From: Pithys albifrons albifrons
Lineage: Eukaryota; Chordata; Aves; Passeriformes; Thamnophilidae
Direction: 5' to 3'
DNA length: 64,000 nt
Assembly: GCF_047495875.1 (NCBI RefSeq)
Contig: NC_092464.1
Span: 23,654,865 to 23,718,864, forward strand
The number at the start of each line of letters is the position of its first letter. Position 1 is the first letter of the stretch. Made by a program: the position numbers and the translations under genes. Positions 14,553-27,214 of this stretch are shown here, one piece after another. The notes beneath the pieces are model-generated. The model worked only from the letters and a program-made list of their open reading frames with translations, ran no database searches and was not told the origin of the DNA.

Positions 14553-14662
14553 TCTCTAGTGTCATACAGGAACTCTGATAGTTTTCTAGCATCATGTAGG
14601 AACTGTGGCAGAAGCAGGACTCAAATGCAACTTTCCTGGCATTCAGCTACTGAAACTTTATT
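14553..14662 (-). repeat. possible MIR-type SINE relic with local duplication
   Basis: From about 14589 to 14662 the sequence resembles the antisense strand of the MIR core (tetrapod-wide tRNA-derived SINE): a 'GTCA-CACAG-like, GTGGCAGA, AGGACTCAAA' order followed by a region ending near ACTTTATTATC. It is very diverged. Just upstream, 14562-14578 is an imperfect copy, offset by about 30 bp, of 14592-14608, so part of it has been tandemly duplicated. It could also be chance similarity; a profile search would decide. Confidence 0.4.
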
Positions 14663-17474
14663 ATCTTGTCTGCTGCTCAACTTACTTCAGACCTTCCAGC
14701 TTCCACAATAAAGGAGTCAAAGGAGTCTTATTTTCAATAAAACTCTTTGTCTTACAAAAGCAGCATATAATTTGAGCAGCAAATGTGGCAACGGTTTCTT
14801 CTGAGACAAGAAAATGATCATATGTAAAAGATTACTACAGATTTACAAGGGATTAGATGTACTGCATAAGCATCTTTAACTCCTTTCAAAAGTTGTAATT
14901 TCCCAAATTTTCAGAAACTGAGAAAGTGGAAGTGAGAAGTTTTTTTGTATAGAATCATCCTGATGCCTTATTTCACCTTCATCGAGATGTGTTGCCAGTG
15001 GGATTCATACCTTTCAACCCTCAGTGTGAGGCCAGTAGGTAGCAGTGGGAGGTGATTATCCTCTGTGTCAGGCTGACACAAGAGAAAACACAGTGCACCG
15101 TGCAAACAAGCTTACCTGCTGTTTGTCGGACAAGAGATAATGTTGTGTGACCCAGGAATAATAGGTCCTCCTGCCGCTGCTGAAAAGACATGTAGCCTCA
15201 TGGTTGTATGCTCCTTGCTGTCTGCCCACTGCCTCTCCATGTCTCCTTCTGCCCTTTTTCTTGACAGTCACATTCCTGTTCCCTAACCTGGTGCGTCAGC
15301 CTGGTTCCCCTCTCCTTGTATAAAGGAGTCAGATACGGGATTTCACTCAATAGTATTTGTCCTGATTACTGTGTGTTTGACTGGAAAGGTATTTTTAATA
15401 CTGCTCTGTTGCTTAACAACCCTCCATTCTGCCACCCCCCAAAGAATCCCCCCAAAATTATATTTACAAGGATGGGAAGAAGAGTCCATCCCTATCCTTA
15501 TCAAAGTTAAATATTATGAAAGTTGGTTCTTTCAACATGTTATCCTTCTGACTGTTTTGTTTGCTTGCATGTCCTGGTCAAAGATTAAATGACTGAGAAC
15601 ATGGCAAATCCTGGCTTTCTCATTTAACCACTGTTAATCACTTGACATTGCATTTACAGCTAGTTTGCACAAGAAATGTGAAAAGCAAAGAGCCTCGATC
15701 ACATTCTGGCTTAACTGCTGGGAACATTTTCCCCTCCCATCTGCTGTATTCATTATTATTTAAAAGCAAACCAGGAGACAGAATTGGATTAGCAGAGTGG
15801 GTGGCACCAGTGGAAAACAAGCTCTGTGTTGGTAGTCACCCTGCCAAGTTCATGTGAAATTGCCCATTTTAGTTGGCAGCTTCAACTTAGTTTGGTGTGA
15901 TGACATATGGGCCTGGAGGGTAAGAATCTATTTCCATATTAGAGCAGCTTCTGCTGTGAAACCTCGTAGTTTGTAGCTGTGTGCTTGCCTGGCTTTGGCT
16001 GCAGACTGTCTTCCTGGTCTGCCCTGTCACAGGGGCTCCTTGGCCATTGTCTTGGCATTTTTCTGAGGTCCCCTTAGTAGCTCTTCCTACATGTTGATAC
16101 CCGAGTTGTCCCCAGCTACTCCACTGGTCCCAAGCCATAAAGGTGTTGAATGTCAAGAAGCAAAACAGGGAAGCTCATAACCCCCTTGTCTGTGGGGCCC
16201 CAAGAATCAAAGGAGAGAAATCAAGCACTTGGTTTGACTTTTAAGGGTCAGTAGTTTCTCAAAACAGCAAGGATACGTATTTTATGTTTGAAAAATAAAT
16301 AACATAGTGTGTAATTTATATGTCAACTCAAAACTCAATCACCTCATAAACAGGCATTTAGAAATGAAAAATTAACTTCTTGAAATTAATAAAAATCCCC
16401 CATTTCAAGTATTAGCATTCTAGAATTTTCCAGGATATGATTTCAGCATCCAGTTTTGTCTATTGTACTTCTGCATAAAGGAAGTTTTGGTGCCTTGCAT
16501 TGAAATCCATGTGACAGGGATACCACCAACTTAGTCAATTCTGTAAAATAATCCCAAAGATATTTCAGAAACCAGACTGCCCCTAAGTCCCTCAGCTGTG
16601 ATTAGTGAGTTAACAATAACATTTCTTATTTCAGAAATCTTTTTTATCCTCTACTTACTATATAAGGAAAATAATTAAAATAATTCTATGCAAAGCCCTT
16701 TCAAACCATAAAGAATGTATCTCTCTGAGTTTACAGTACTGTTATTGTCAGTTATTACTTGATGGGATAAAAATATTTGAGGAGGAAGAGTTACAGACTG
16801 TTGACATGTCTTTAAACTATTTATTATAATTTCCAGAATTTCCAGTGCCTTTTTTGATCACATTTTTTTTTCCACTTTGTACACTCCGTAATGCTAGACC
16901 TTACTTTAGAAGCCTTTGTTTCAGGGTCAGTGAAGAGGAGCAGAGAAACCTTGTTGTTGAGAATATATGATCCTCTTCTGTGCAATGTGAAAGATGGAAG
17001 AACTTTTTCCTGTTAATCCTTGTCATCACAGCCTGCACGTGGTAACAAGCCTGGTCTAATGTAGTTTGACAAAGATGGGCAAAACATGATGCATGATGCC
17101 ATTAAGACACCCCAGACACTTATAATGAGATGAGTTGCACCTTGGTCTGCCTCCCTACCCTTGCCTCTGCTCACACTGTGGTTGGTGCTTCTTAGGCATG
17201 ATATGACTGTCGTCATCTTCCTGCTGTTAATTCAGCAGTGATGGGTTTAGAGAAGTGTCAGGAAACTGGCAAATATATCCCAATCAGGGATCAAACCCTA
17301 ACACTCTTGATTATGCGTGTATTTATCACCAAATGGCTGCAAAATTGCAACATGATGGACCAGTGAGGCGGTTAGATGGTATTGCTATCACTGTATCAAA
17401 CTAAAGGCCTACATTTTGGAAGAATTTAATTCTGTGATGAACTCAATTTATGAAGTCCCTGCTGGGGGTGAGAG
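14663..17474. other. noncoding DNA, no gene seen
   Basis: No recognised repeat or gene. Open stretches at 15068-15271 (minus), 15316-15510 (plus) and 15887-16156 (minus) are short, lack recognisable domains and overlap one another on opposite strands elsewhere in the area, as expected by chance. Confidence 0.6.
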
Positions 17475-17539
17475 ATGTGATCAGTGCTCAGGCTCCAGTG
17501 GCAGCGTCTTTGTCACTGCCTATGCTGAGCACATCACAT
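17475..17539. repeat. hairpin-forming inverted repeat
   Basis: The arm at 17475-17491 pairs with 17525-17539 through 15 base pairs, with a 2-nt bulge at 17482-17483. Inside the loop a further five pairs (GGCAG with CTGCC) can form. The total span of 65 nt with a bulged stem is about the size of a microRNA precursor, but I do not recognise a known family and there is no evidence of expression. Confidence 0.65.
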
Positions 17540-18764
17540 AGGCACAAAGAGGCAGCTTGGTTCTTTGTTCATTCTTTATGTGTGAGCTAGTTATGTGTTT
17601 CTTCATACATAACTGCTATCATTCTTCACACCTAAATTATATTTTGTTTCTGGATGAAACTAAAAGGTGCTACTGTGTTTTGGAATGATTTAATAATGAG
17701 AAGCCTGTATTTTAAAGTGAAAAGGGCTAACGAGATACAGAAAGTCACACTATCGTCTGTAGAGAGCAACACAGTGTTCTTCTGGTGCATCTGTTTCACC
17801 TTCTTTTGATAATTAAATCCAGAGCATGTCAGTTACAGAGGTGCTGGGTATCGTTCTGTATAATTGTTATCTACCCATCTGTTCTGCTCTTTCTTTCTCT
17901 CCTTTCCTGTAATGATTTTCAGCCTCATATCTTTGATATTTTTCATAGATAAAATTTATACTTTTCATGACACAAAATTAATTCAACCTTATCACAGGGA
18001 TTGAACTTCAGTTGCCTTGAATAAATGAGGACTTACCGTAGTGCACTGCTGTTCAGTAATGCTAGAGAAATTTCAATTTGAGAAATGCCATCGTAAATGA
18101 ATTTATGTGCCCACCCAGATTTACTTTAATTAAAATCATCCATGAGTCTTGGCTGTTGCTTTGAATACTAAGTACTTACAAATAAGCTTAATAGACATGT
18201 TTGTTTTTTCCACAGCTGTAAAAATATATATTCTGCTACATGATTGGTTTTTTATCCGATTTATTTAAATAGACCTAGGTAAAGATGCAGTTTATAGGGA
18301 AGGTTAGAGGGTCAAAATCCTATTTAATTAACTTCTACTCACTTGGGAAGCAGCCAAGGTAAAAGAATGCAGTGAAAGTAAGCTGCATATGAAATCTTTG
18401 AAAAGGACTAACCACCTTTGGTGAAAGGCTTTCCTGTTCTTAACCTTGTGTCATTTAAACTATTTAAACGAGCTATGCAAAACCTTACTTTTATAATGGA
18501 GCTTCAAAAGAAAAAAGATTAAGTATTTCTGGCAGTTACAAGAAAACCAGTGCTTATGGCACTTTCGAAAGAAAAGCCTTTAGTACCCCTTCTTACCATG
18601 ATCCCTGTCTTAGCATACCATGAAATGTTCAGTATCTTGCACCTGATTTGACATTTACTATTTCTGCCACATGTGTCAAGCCTCTGAAGTGTGTGAGACT
18701 ACTTTTTGAAAACATTTAAATCTTTCAGAAAACAGACAGGAGAAGGGAATCCTCTGTAACTGAG
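17540..18764. other. noncoding DNA, no gene seen
   Basis: AT-rich unique-looking sequence. No recognised repeat, coding frame or RNA gene. Confidence 0.6.
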
Positions 18765-18870
18765 GGAGGCCTGATTTTCAAAGGGTGTAGATCCTGCATG
18801 GTTTCCAAAAGTTGTGTCATTGAGAAGTACCTCATGTTGGATTTCCCAAACCATGTGTAATATTTGAACA
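18765..18870. repeat. possible ancient amniote palindromic repeat
   Basis: The start, GAGGCCTGATTTTCAAAGG, resembles the terminal arm of a widespread amniote interspersed repeat whose ends read CCTGATTTTCAGAGG and its reverse complement. The remainder is too diverged to align by eye. A fragment matching the opposite arm occurs at 30324-30340. The family name is uncertain and the call rests on recognition of the short arm only. Confidence 0.35.
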
Positions 18871-19295
18871 TCTTAGTCATACATGTGGAAAAGGTTCTTA
18901 ACCTCAGCCAGAGTGGGAACTCTGAGAAATCAAATCACTGAGCTGCTTTGTGATCTCTTTATGTACTAGATAGGATATCCTCATTGTTGTAGTGATGCTC
19001 TGTAGAGATCCTAATTCGGGAACATTTTTTCCATTTAATGCCACAGAGACCGCACTGGGGAAATATTTCTGTTTCAATGCTCCATAGGTTTTTATAATTA
19101 AAAATGGAACTGGCAGGAAAGAATGCAGCTGGCCTGAAGCTGCCAGTAATTATTTCTAATGTCACAGATTTTCAGCAAGAATCCCAAGTGGAAGCTGTAT
19201 AGGTGAAAGGATTGCATAGCAGTATTCAGTATCAGTGGAGCCTCTAGGGAATAATGAGCAGAGAGGCAAGCAATATCTCATAAAACACCACTGCA

Positions 19296-19362
19296 TTTCC
19301 TAACCTGGGAATTTTTTTCTCCTCTACTCTATTCTACTCTTAAGAACTCTCAGGTTAGGAAA
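19296..19362. repeat. hairpin-forming inverted repeat
   Basis: TTTCCTAACCTG at 19296-19307 has a perfect reverse complement at 19351-19362. The pairing extends inward by a G-T wobble and two more pairs, giving a 15-bp stem around a loop of about 37 nt. It lies in unique-looking noncoding DNA, and I do not recognise a transposon family. Confidence 0.65.
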
Positions 19363-19978
19363 CAATTCAGGCTTGAAAAGATCAACTCCAAAGACTTTGT
19401 GACCCCTCAGTCAATATCGTTGCATGGCATTCATGGTATGGGTGGACACATGGACTAAGAGCTTTGGACAGAATGATGTTTGGAAATATATTCCAAAATT
19501 TAAATACATCTATTACTTACACTTGCCATTAATGTATTATACTATAATTGTGGGAAGTATCCTTCTGATTCAGCATGTGAGGACTGCTTTCTGTCTAATT
19601 TATGTGTGCATAAGGGCTGCAGTGCTGTCCTAAAAAATGTATTTTAATTGACATGACCACTTTGACATGATGCTCAGCCTCTGAAAAGCCACAGCAGCAA
19701 ATAGAATGTATAACCACATGGTGTTTAGCTAGAAGGATCTTTGCTATCCAGAATGCAACTGCAATGAAGTCTCTTCTGTCAGGCTAAAACATAGGCATCC
19801 ATAACTCCACATTCCAGATAAATTAAGAATTCCTTGCTGGTTTGAAAAGTACTTTCTAGGAAAAACACTAATGAAAATAAAAATACAGATGAGAAATCAA
19901 AGTTTTACAAATTTTATTAGTTTACCCATCTGTCTTTCTTTTTTTCTTCTGAACCTGAACACTCATTCTGTCTTTTCA

Positions 19979-20018
19979 AAAACGAAACAAAACAAAACAA
20001 ACTACAAAACAAAAAAAC
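19979..20018 (+). repeat. A-rich AAAAC-type simple repeat
   Basis: Several units of AAAAC/AAAC in a row followed by an A7 run. Simple low-complexity repeat; no CR1 or SINE body adjoins it that I can recognise. Confidence 0.7.
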
Positions 20019-20104
20019 CTCCAAAACTCCAAACATAATTTAATTCCAAGCTGCCTGTAGGTATTTGTGGGCTACTACAATGATGTTGGTAATAATAAAC
20101 ATTC

Positions 20105-20200
20105 ACACTTTGTTTTCTTAATGCTTAGCATTTATCTGTGGGGAGTGAGGTAGTGTTGTTATCCCTTGAAGAGGTATCTTTAAATTCCAAGGAATCTTTG
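20105..20200 (-). repeat. probable MIR-type SINE relic
   Basis: The run GAGTGAGGTAGTGTTGTTATCCC, then a damaged segment and AAATTCCAAGG, follows the order of the antisense MIR 3' half (the part that reads GTGAGGTAGG, then TTATCCCC, then a purine-rich stretch, then CCAAGG). Upstream GCTTAGCATTTA also fits the antisense MIR tail. The copy is heavily diverged, as expected for a tetrapod-age SINE. Confidence 0.5.
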
Positions 20201-23119
20201 TAAGAACAAAATAGTCCACACCCATCTCAACACTATCCCATAGCTACTCTGCACTTATTACACTAGTGGCATAAAATTTGTTCCAAGAGAACTTACCTTT
20301 CAAGTAACTTGGCTAATATTAACAATCACATGTATACAAAATGCCCTATTTTTAAGTACCTGTGGATACTTTAATCTTTGCATGAGGCAGTCCTTAGTTT
20401 TTGGGAGAAGGTGAATGCTAATGAGTCATCTGAAAGGCATTTAGTGTTTCATATGTCATTTTGTCCAACAGACTTGACTTTGGGGATAAAAGCCACAATG
20501 GGGAAAAGCAGGAATAAATTTCTGATTAAGTTCTCTGAAGTTACGCGCTTTTTGCTATGTTAGATGGGGGTGAGTGGAGGGAGACAGTCATGCACATCAT
20601 CTCTTTTGGGTTTTGAGTTGGTCAGCTGTTGTGTTTCAGATAGAAGAAATACACTTAGGTTTGAGTTGATAAATAGCACTCCTAAATAAGAACAGCCGTC
20701 ATTCCAAACACTGGAAGACAGTAAGGTTTATTCATGGTATGTAGATTAGGGCACAGTTGATCTGCTCTCCCTGAACTATAGGGTTGTATTCTTCATTTAC
20801 AGCTAGATAGTGACATATAAAGAATCAGATGCTTTTCTATCCCATCTGAATTCTCTGAACTCTGGTTAAATATGACTTGAAGCTTCACAAACATCTCCTT
20901 GATATGTTGACAGGCCAACACATTTTTCCTGCTAAAAAAAATTAAAGCCAACCAAAAAAATTCAAAGAACTTCCAGTCAGAGGCATGGGCTCTCAGCCAT
21001 CTCCTGTTTGCTGCTCCCTTGAAACGTACAGATTATCCTTATTAGGCAATCTTATGGGTATTCCTAGATCTTTCGAATATGATTTTCTTCCTTTTTAATT
21101 AGTAGGTCATTATGCAACAACTTTTGTCTGCTCCCCTAAGTGGCCAGCTAGGGCAGATTTCACACTGTTTCTGGATACCTGAAAATAGTTAGCCATTTGT
21201 GAGTTGGAAGGTGGCTTCGAACATTAGAAAGGAAAGCTTTTTTATGAGTAATGCACTGGGGAACTGCTGTTGATGAAAAATAAGGATGTTATTCCATGAT
21301 TTTTTCTTTGCAGACATGAACAGTCAAGTTTCTCTTTGGCTCTACCTAGGCAGTTCCTTCCTGCTCCCTCTGGTTTCCAAACCCACTAAGTTGTGATGTT
21401 ACAGCTATTTGCAAGCTTTCACTGAGAAGATCTACATAAAAATAATGTCACTTCTGGTGTTTTTAGTGGTCCAGTGTCCAGGAAGTCCCACAGAAAATTT
21501 TACAAAAGAAGTGAGAAGGGCATAAGTTGCAGGGCAGGAGGAAGGAGTGAGGTTTGCAGCAGTGGGAATTATTTAAGTTGGCTCTGCCCCAAAGATGAGA
21601 CATTATGGAAGGGTACCACAGCTCAGCTCACTTGCACCCAGGTGAGTGCTTTGTAGTCCTTTGACTTTAGCAAGAGAGTACAATGAGAAGATCTCTCACC
21701 AGCTCTTCTGGTGCTCCTTTTCTTCTGAATGGGGTTCAGACCAGTAACAAACATGTTAACCAGAGCATTAATTACTTTATATCCTCTTCCAACAGGTATT
21801 TCATTTTCCGAGTTATGTTATATACAACTATAATGGATAGGTTTGTTCTTTCTTTATTTTTACTTTTAGGTATTTTAATTAAGCTGTCTACAAATAGTGT
21901 TCAGGCATAGCATTTACTTATCTGTTTCAGAGTAGAGAGCTGGTGCTACAGCTAAGGATCCCATTGTGTCAAACACTGGCAAAAATCGTAGGTTTAGGTT
22001 CTCTCATTACACATACAGGCAGACAGCATTTCTCCAATTTACATTCAGTCAGTTCCTCTTTGGCAGGGTTTTTTGCAAGTTATCAGGGTGAGAAGCATAG
22101 CAATTTAGACGTGTCACATTAATCAGATTAAAAAAAAGGGTTATAAAATGTTGTAGGGATTTGGCTGTTTCTCAGGTTTGAGAAGTATGTTCTTGCAAAC
22201 AAGTAGCACTAATATTTTTCTGGTCTTGATGTGTACCAAAATCCTCAGCTTGCTTTTTGTTTTTAATAAGTTTTCCAGGGCTTTGCTTGCAAACTATATT
22301 AAGCTCAATAACACTGCTATTTTTGTAGTGCCTTCAGCTGAAGTACTAATTTTCCCAGAACTCACTCACAGAGGGTTGTGCTTTACTCTCAAAAACTAGG
22401 AGACATGTAGTAGATTCAGTCCTGGCCATTTTTCATGTGAAGCCTTATTCAAATGGTAATTGTGAAGGGCTTTGTGGACTTTGTTCTCAGCTCAAAGAAA
22501 AAACTTCAGCTTTGGGCAGCTAGGGTAGGAAAGAATTTTTGCTGAAAGACTTGCAGAAAACTAATTTGGAAGTTAGTGCAGCCACTCAAAAGTTAAAGGT
22601 ATTCCTACAAATCAACTGTGAAACCAAACATGTTATCCAATAACATTGGAAGTATATACTATGAATAAAGTATATAGGCTTGTATTCCTTTTTTCCTCAC
22701 AAGACACACTATGAAGGAATTCATTACAATATTTTTCAGAGACCTGTGTGCAAAGTATGCATGGTTGGCTTGCAATTATTGATATGCATATAGGCTGCTT
22801 AGCAACTGGTTTATAATTTAAGGGCAAGTCTTGGCCCTTCAGAATCAACCTCCCATATTGGACTATTGGGTTCACATTCACAAAGTCTTAGGTGAAATAG
22901 GACTTTCGTTTTGAATTGGGCAGAAAGGTGCAATTTGGAAAACACACAGTCCAAGTAAGGATTTCAACCACTCCTAAACTTTGCAGCTGTTCTAATATTG
23001 TTGAATTTAACTTTATCTATGTGATTTGAACTATTGGTGGCTCCAGATAAAACTGAAGATTCATTTTGGAAGACACTCTAAACCCAGAGGCTGGGATATA
23101 ACCCAGAGCCCTTGTTACA
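20201..23119. other. noncoding DNA, no gene seen
   Basis: AT-rich sequence without a recognisable gene or repeat. Short open stretches (for example 21683-21910 plus, 22633-22881 minus) have no domain similarity I can see. Confidence 0.6.
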
Positions 23120-23227
23120 CAACAGGTTACAGTGAGATAAAGTAACTTGCCAACAGTCACATTCAGTAGAAAAGCCAAAATCTTGGTTTCTGTTTTGCAG
23201 CCTCATATCCACTGTGCCATAAACATC
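23120..23227 (-). repeat. MIR-type SINE relic
   Basis: This stretch follows the antisense MIR core in order: AAAGTAACTTGCC, then CAGTCACA, then AGTAGAAAAGCCAAAATCTTGG, then TCTGTTTTGCAGCCTCATATCC and ACTGTGCCAT. These correspond to the MIR segments usually read as AAGTGACTTGCCCAAGGTCACA, GCAGAGCCAGGATT, CAGGTCTGTCTGACTCC and CACTATGCTA. It is the clearest of the minus-strand MIR copies here. Confidence 0.65.
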
Positions 23228-26200
23228 TTACCTTTCAAAGGTTATGTCATTTATTTAAAGTATGTATACTCTTAAAATCATTTAGTTGGTAATTATGTTA
23301 CTATTTCGACTACTTTATTTCTTACTAGTTTACAGTCCTTGTCTAGCACTCACTTCTTTTAGAGTCATCCTTTCACACACCCTGAAACTGTACTCACCTT
23401 CCACACACATATTCCTTTATTTAGAGTTGCAGGGCTCTGCTCAAAGGTAAAGTCAATCAGTGAAAAGTTCTTTGCGGAAAGAGGAGTTTGTAACCCAGAA
23501 ATATGTCCATATGAATCTGTATTATGATTTATATGTTAAAACTGTGGACAAGAACATACAGAAATTTTCATCACTGTAGATAAGAGTCTGGGAAATCCAG
23601 TGTAAGAATACAAATGTAGTAACTAAGACACAGGGGAAAAGAGCAGAAAAAAAATTAATCAGTAAATCCTTTGTTACTTGTTTGTCGAATGTAGTTTACT
23701 GCTAAATAGTGATAGCAGTTATTATTGCAATGTGTAAGTATCTCATACAGTGCTGCATCTGTGAAAAAGTAGTAGCCAACAATTGTCAAGAAATCTAGAG
23801 GGGTCATTTAAACATTAAATGATATTAAATATTGCTAAAGAAATATAAAATGAATTGGCAGAGGTGTGGCCTATGTGAGGGGAGGAGGGTGAGGATATTC
23901 GGTTTTTATTGAGTTATGCCCCATCCTAGGAGCAAGACTGGAAGTCACAATACTAGTGTGCTTGGCAAAGCAGGTTACATCTGATGTTTTAGCCACACAG
24001 GGAAGTTGCACATATTTTGCTGAGGCTTCTTTAGTTATAGCGGTGCAGGATCCTGAGTTGAACCAATAAACTGACCATGTCAACACAGACTTTGACACAA
24101 ACTGAAATTCAATTGTAATCATTCAGCCTTGTTCAACTCCTGAAAGTTGCGTTGAAGACACAAAAGCACGAAGAAGATATTTGGTTTCAGTTCTATTTTA
24201 GAAGTCATGCAAATCCACCATGTTCCTGTGTGTTGCAAGGTATTTGAGTTCAGAAATCACTAACCTGCCTGTAGTTGAAAACATTTTTTTCTAAACCCTT
24301 CTCAGTTTTCAAAAAAAAAAAATCATGGTTTTTCTAGTGTTTCTCTCTCTTTTTTTTTTTTTTTTTTACTAAATTTTTAATGACAGCCTTAAGTCTTGCC
24401 TCTTCTGTGTGTTTTGGGGCATGGATAACTAGGTAAAACCAAAGCCTAGCAGAAAGCAACTTAAGTAACCTTATATTTAGCCTTAGTGAACAGTAGTCCT
24501 CAGGAAACCACAAACAAGGTATAGTCCATCAAAGAAAAGCTTCCAACAAAGCTAGATTATATACTGAAACAATCTTTGAACTAACACCTCTGAAGATACA
24601 CAGAGCAACTATAGGCAGAAATCTACTGAGGCTTGTCCATGGAGTAATTCTGAGCCTGAGCTAACAACACTGCAGAGTATTTATTTTTCATATATTAGAA
24701 CAAATGCACATTTCTTTTAAATTTCACAGAAGTAAAACTTTGCAGCAGAGGAAGGCATGCAGTGTGACAATTGCATATTTTAAAGCATGTATTTGTGGAA
24801 ATGTCTTTATGTATCCATCTTTTCCATACACATTCAGACTCCTACATATACCTTTTTTGTGTGTTTGCATTTTTGCACATGTATTACAGACATAAAGTAA
24901 AACACGTATGTATGTATTTATATTTGAAGGGGGGGAAAAAATTTGTGGGGGCTGGCCAGATTTAATTTGTCTGCTTGTATTTAGCACTTAAGGGCTTATA
25001 TACTCAGTTTGTGCAAAAGAGTGAAGAAGTACTCCTTGCTTATGCCTCAAATCAGAAATGCATGAAGCACAGCTGCAGAGATAATACATTCTCCCCAAAG
25101 GCTTTGGCTGAGCAAATTAGGTGTCAATGGGGTGCCTGCGCAGGCAGTACTCTCTCTAATTAGTCTCTTGAGCCTAGTTGGTGGCAGGTATAAGATGATC
25201 TAATCAATTGGTCTGTGTCTGATGGTACGTGTAAAAATCCTAGCAGGCAGAGCTGTCTCCCACAGGTCACTCACCTGCACAGTGGGAACACTCATTTTCA
25301 TTTTTCATCTCTTCCATCACATGATGCTGACAGTTGGTTTTAAGGAAATTGAAGCCAAAAAATATCTAGTTCATAGGGCATGTAGGTCAAAATAAAGTTG
25401 CATTATGGGTATTGGTGATCCAATTACTTAATATTTATAGCAACAAGTTGCATGTAGGCACTGAGTGCAAACAGTATCGATAATGTTTGATTGGCTTTTT
25501 AAAATTACTTCTCTAACAAAGCTAGGAATAAAAGATGCAGGAAAAATCACCTGTTAGTAGTGTACTTTTTTTTCAGAGAGGATGAACAGTATCTGTGGTG
25601 TGGGCATGTGTGGTGGAGAAAGAAGCAGAAAGAGTATTATTGTTGAGGAACTTAAATACCCCTATGTTTCAGCTCATAGAGAATACAGCATCTCCAGCTG
25701 TCAGCTCATATTTTTACTTTAAATCTGGAATACTCTTATAATAATGCTAAATCAGCTGTCATGTAAATAGACCTGCACTCTGAGTGTGCTTTGCATGCTA
25801 AGGACTCTGCGGGAGCACAACTCCACCCTATGAGATAATTTATACAGAAATTAAAAGTACCTAGAAAAGGATGCTGATGCTGCCAAAAGGAACATGCATT
25901 GAACTGGCATTGTTACAGGAAACGACATTCTTTCACTAATTAACATAAAGAAAAATATTTGGGATTTAATCATCCTCCTCTGCCTCATGTCTTGAGAGTA
26001 TGATTAATGTTTAAATTACAAGCTTGGGTATCCCTTTCTAGAACCACGGTTACAGCAACAACTACTGCATTCTGAAGTTGGCAACTGCCATTTTTCAGGT
26101 GGATTAACACTTTATTTAATTCGGGATTTGGAACAAACAGGATATATGCAGCAGATTATTCCTCTAGATAACAAACCTAGAAATAAGTCACTTGCTGTAG

Positions 26201-26638
26201 GTCCAGGTCCCTTAATATTTCAAGTACATCCTTAACTTGCTTGTGGAAGGTTATTTAGGTTTTGTAGAGATGTCACAAAAACCAGAAGTACCTGGATCTA
26301 TGGTGAAAAAATACAAGTTCATTTTTAAGGCAGTCTGTTATATTTCAGTTTGTTGTTATGTTTGTTTGGAGGGTTTGTTGTTTTTGTTTTGATTTGTTTT
26401 GCTTTGCTTTTTAAGGAGATATGAAAGGACCCTATTTTGCACTTGGGAAATCACAAGTTGTAAATACTCCATTTAACAATTTACACTTTTATATGCAAAG
26501 CTGTGACCAGAGGCCATAAACACAATCTGCCAAGTCACCAGGCAAAACTTTGATTTGTATGATCAGGGAAACATATTAAATTCTAAGCAGGGATATTTCT
26601 AAAATTTATCTTTAAAAATGCACATATGGATTTACTGA
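23228..26638. other. noncoding DNA with homopolymer runs
   Basis: No gene seen. An A12 run lies at 24311-24322 and an 18-T run at 24350-24367, preceded by a short CT repeat. They sit within 30 bp of each other, so the A and T tracts can pair, and they are prone to length variation. A T/G-rich stretch of TTTG-type units lies at about 26346-26410. Confidence 0.6.
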
Positions 26639-26643
26639 GCCAT
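26639..26643. repeat. target-site duplication, left copy (GCCAT)
   Basis: The five bases GCCAT immediately precede the LTR's TG and recur immediately after its terminal CA, as expected for a retroviral integration. Confidence 0.85.
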
Positions 26644-27214
26644 TGTATTGGGTCTGGCTGAGATGGAGTTCATTTCCCCGCACCAGCCCTCACCGTGCTG
26701 TGAATTGCATTGGTAGCTAGAAGAGTGTCGATAACACACCAGTGTTTTGGTTACTGCTGAGCAGTGCTGGCACAGCACCAGCACTGCCACTCAACATTCC
26801 TTCCCCCTGCCCCATAGAGGGCAAGATCCCGCAAGGGGATACAACCAGACCAGCTTCCCCAAAGTAACTAAAGGGATGTTCCATACCATATGATGTCAGC
26901 TCAGATATAAAAGCTAAGGAAAGAAAAAGGAAGGGGGGTTTACCATGTTTGCCTTCTGGGCAACCACTTCATGTGCTGAAGCCTTGTTTTCAGGGAAGTG
27001 GCTGGACATTGCTTGCTGATGGGAAGCGGAGAGTAAACATTATTTTCCTCTTCACTTGTGCATGCACAAACTTTTGTTTTTGCTTTAGTAAACTGCCTTA
27101 TTTCAGCCTATGAGTTGTTTTCCCTCTTACTCTCTCTCCTCTGTCCGGCTGAGAAGGAGAGTGATAGAGAGGCTCAGTGGGCACCTGGCATCCAGCCAAG
27201 GTCAGCCCACTGCA
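26644..27214 (+). mobile_element. solo LTR of an avian endogenous retrovirus
   Basis: A 571-bp element starts with TG and ends with CA, flanked by the 5-bp direct repeat GCCAT. The order of its parts matches a common avian LTR type: a GTCTGGCTGAGATGGAGTT-like start, GATAACACACCAGTGTTTTGG, GAGCAGTGCTGGCACAGC, GGGATGTTCCATACCATATGATGTCA, a TATA-like box TATAAAAG at 26906-26913, then a TTTTGCTTTAGTAAACTGCC stretch where related copies carry a polyadenylation region. No primer-binding site, gag, pol or env adjoins it, so it is a solo LTR left by recombination between two LTRs. It is the same family as the minus-strand LTR at 45351-45949. The class (ERVK or ERVL) is uncertain: the 5-bp duplication favours ERVL, while the lysine primer site next to its relative favours a class II (ERVK-like) element. 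Confidence 0.9.
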
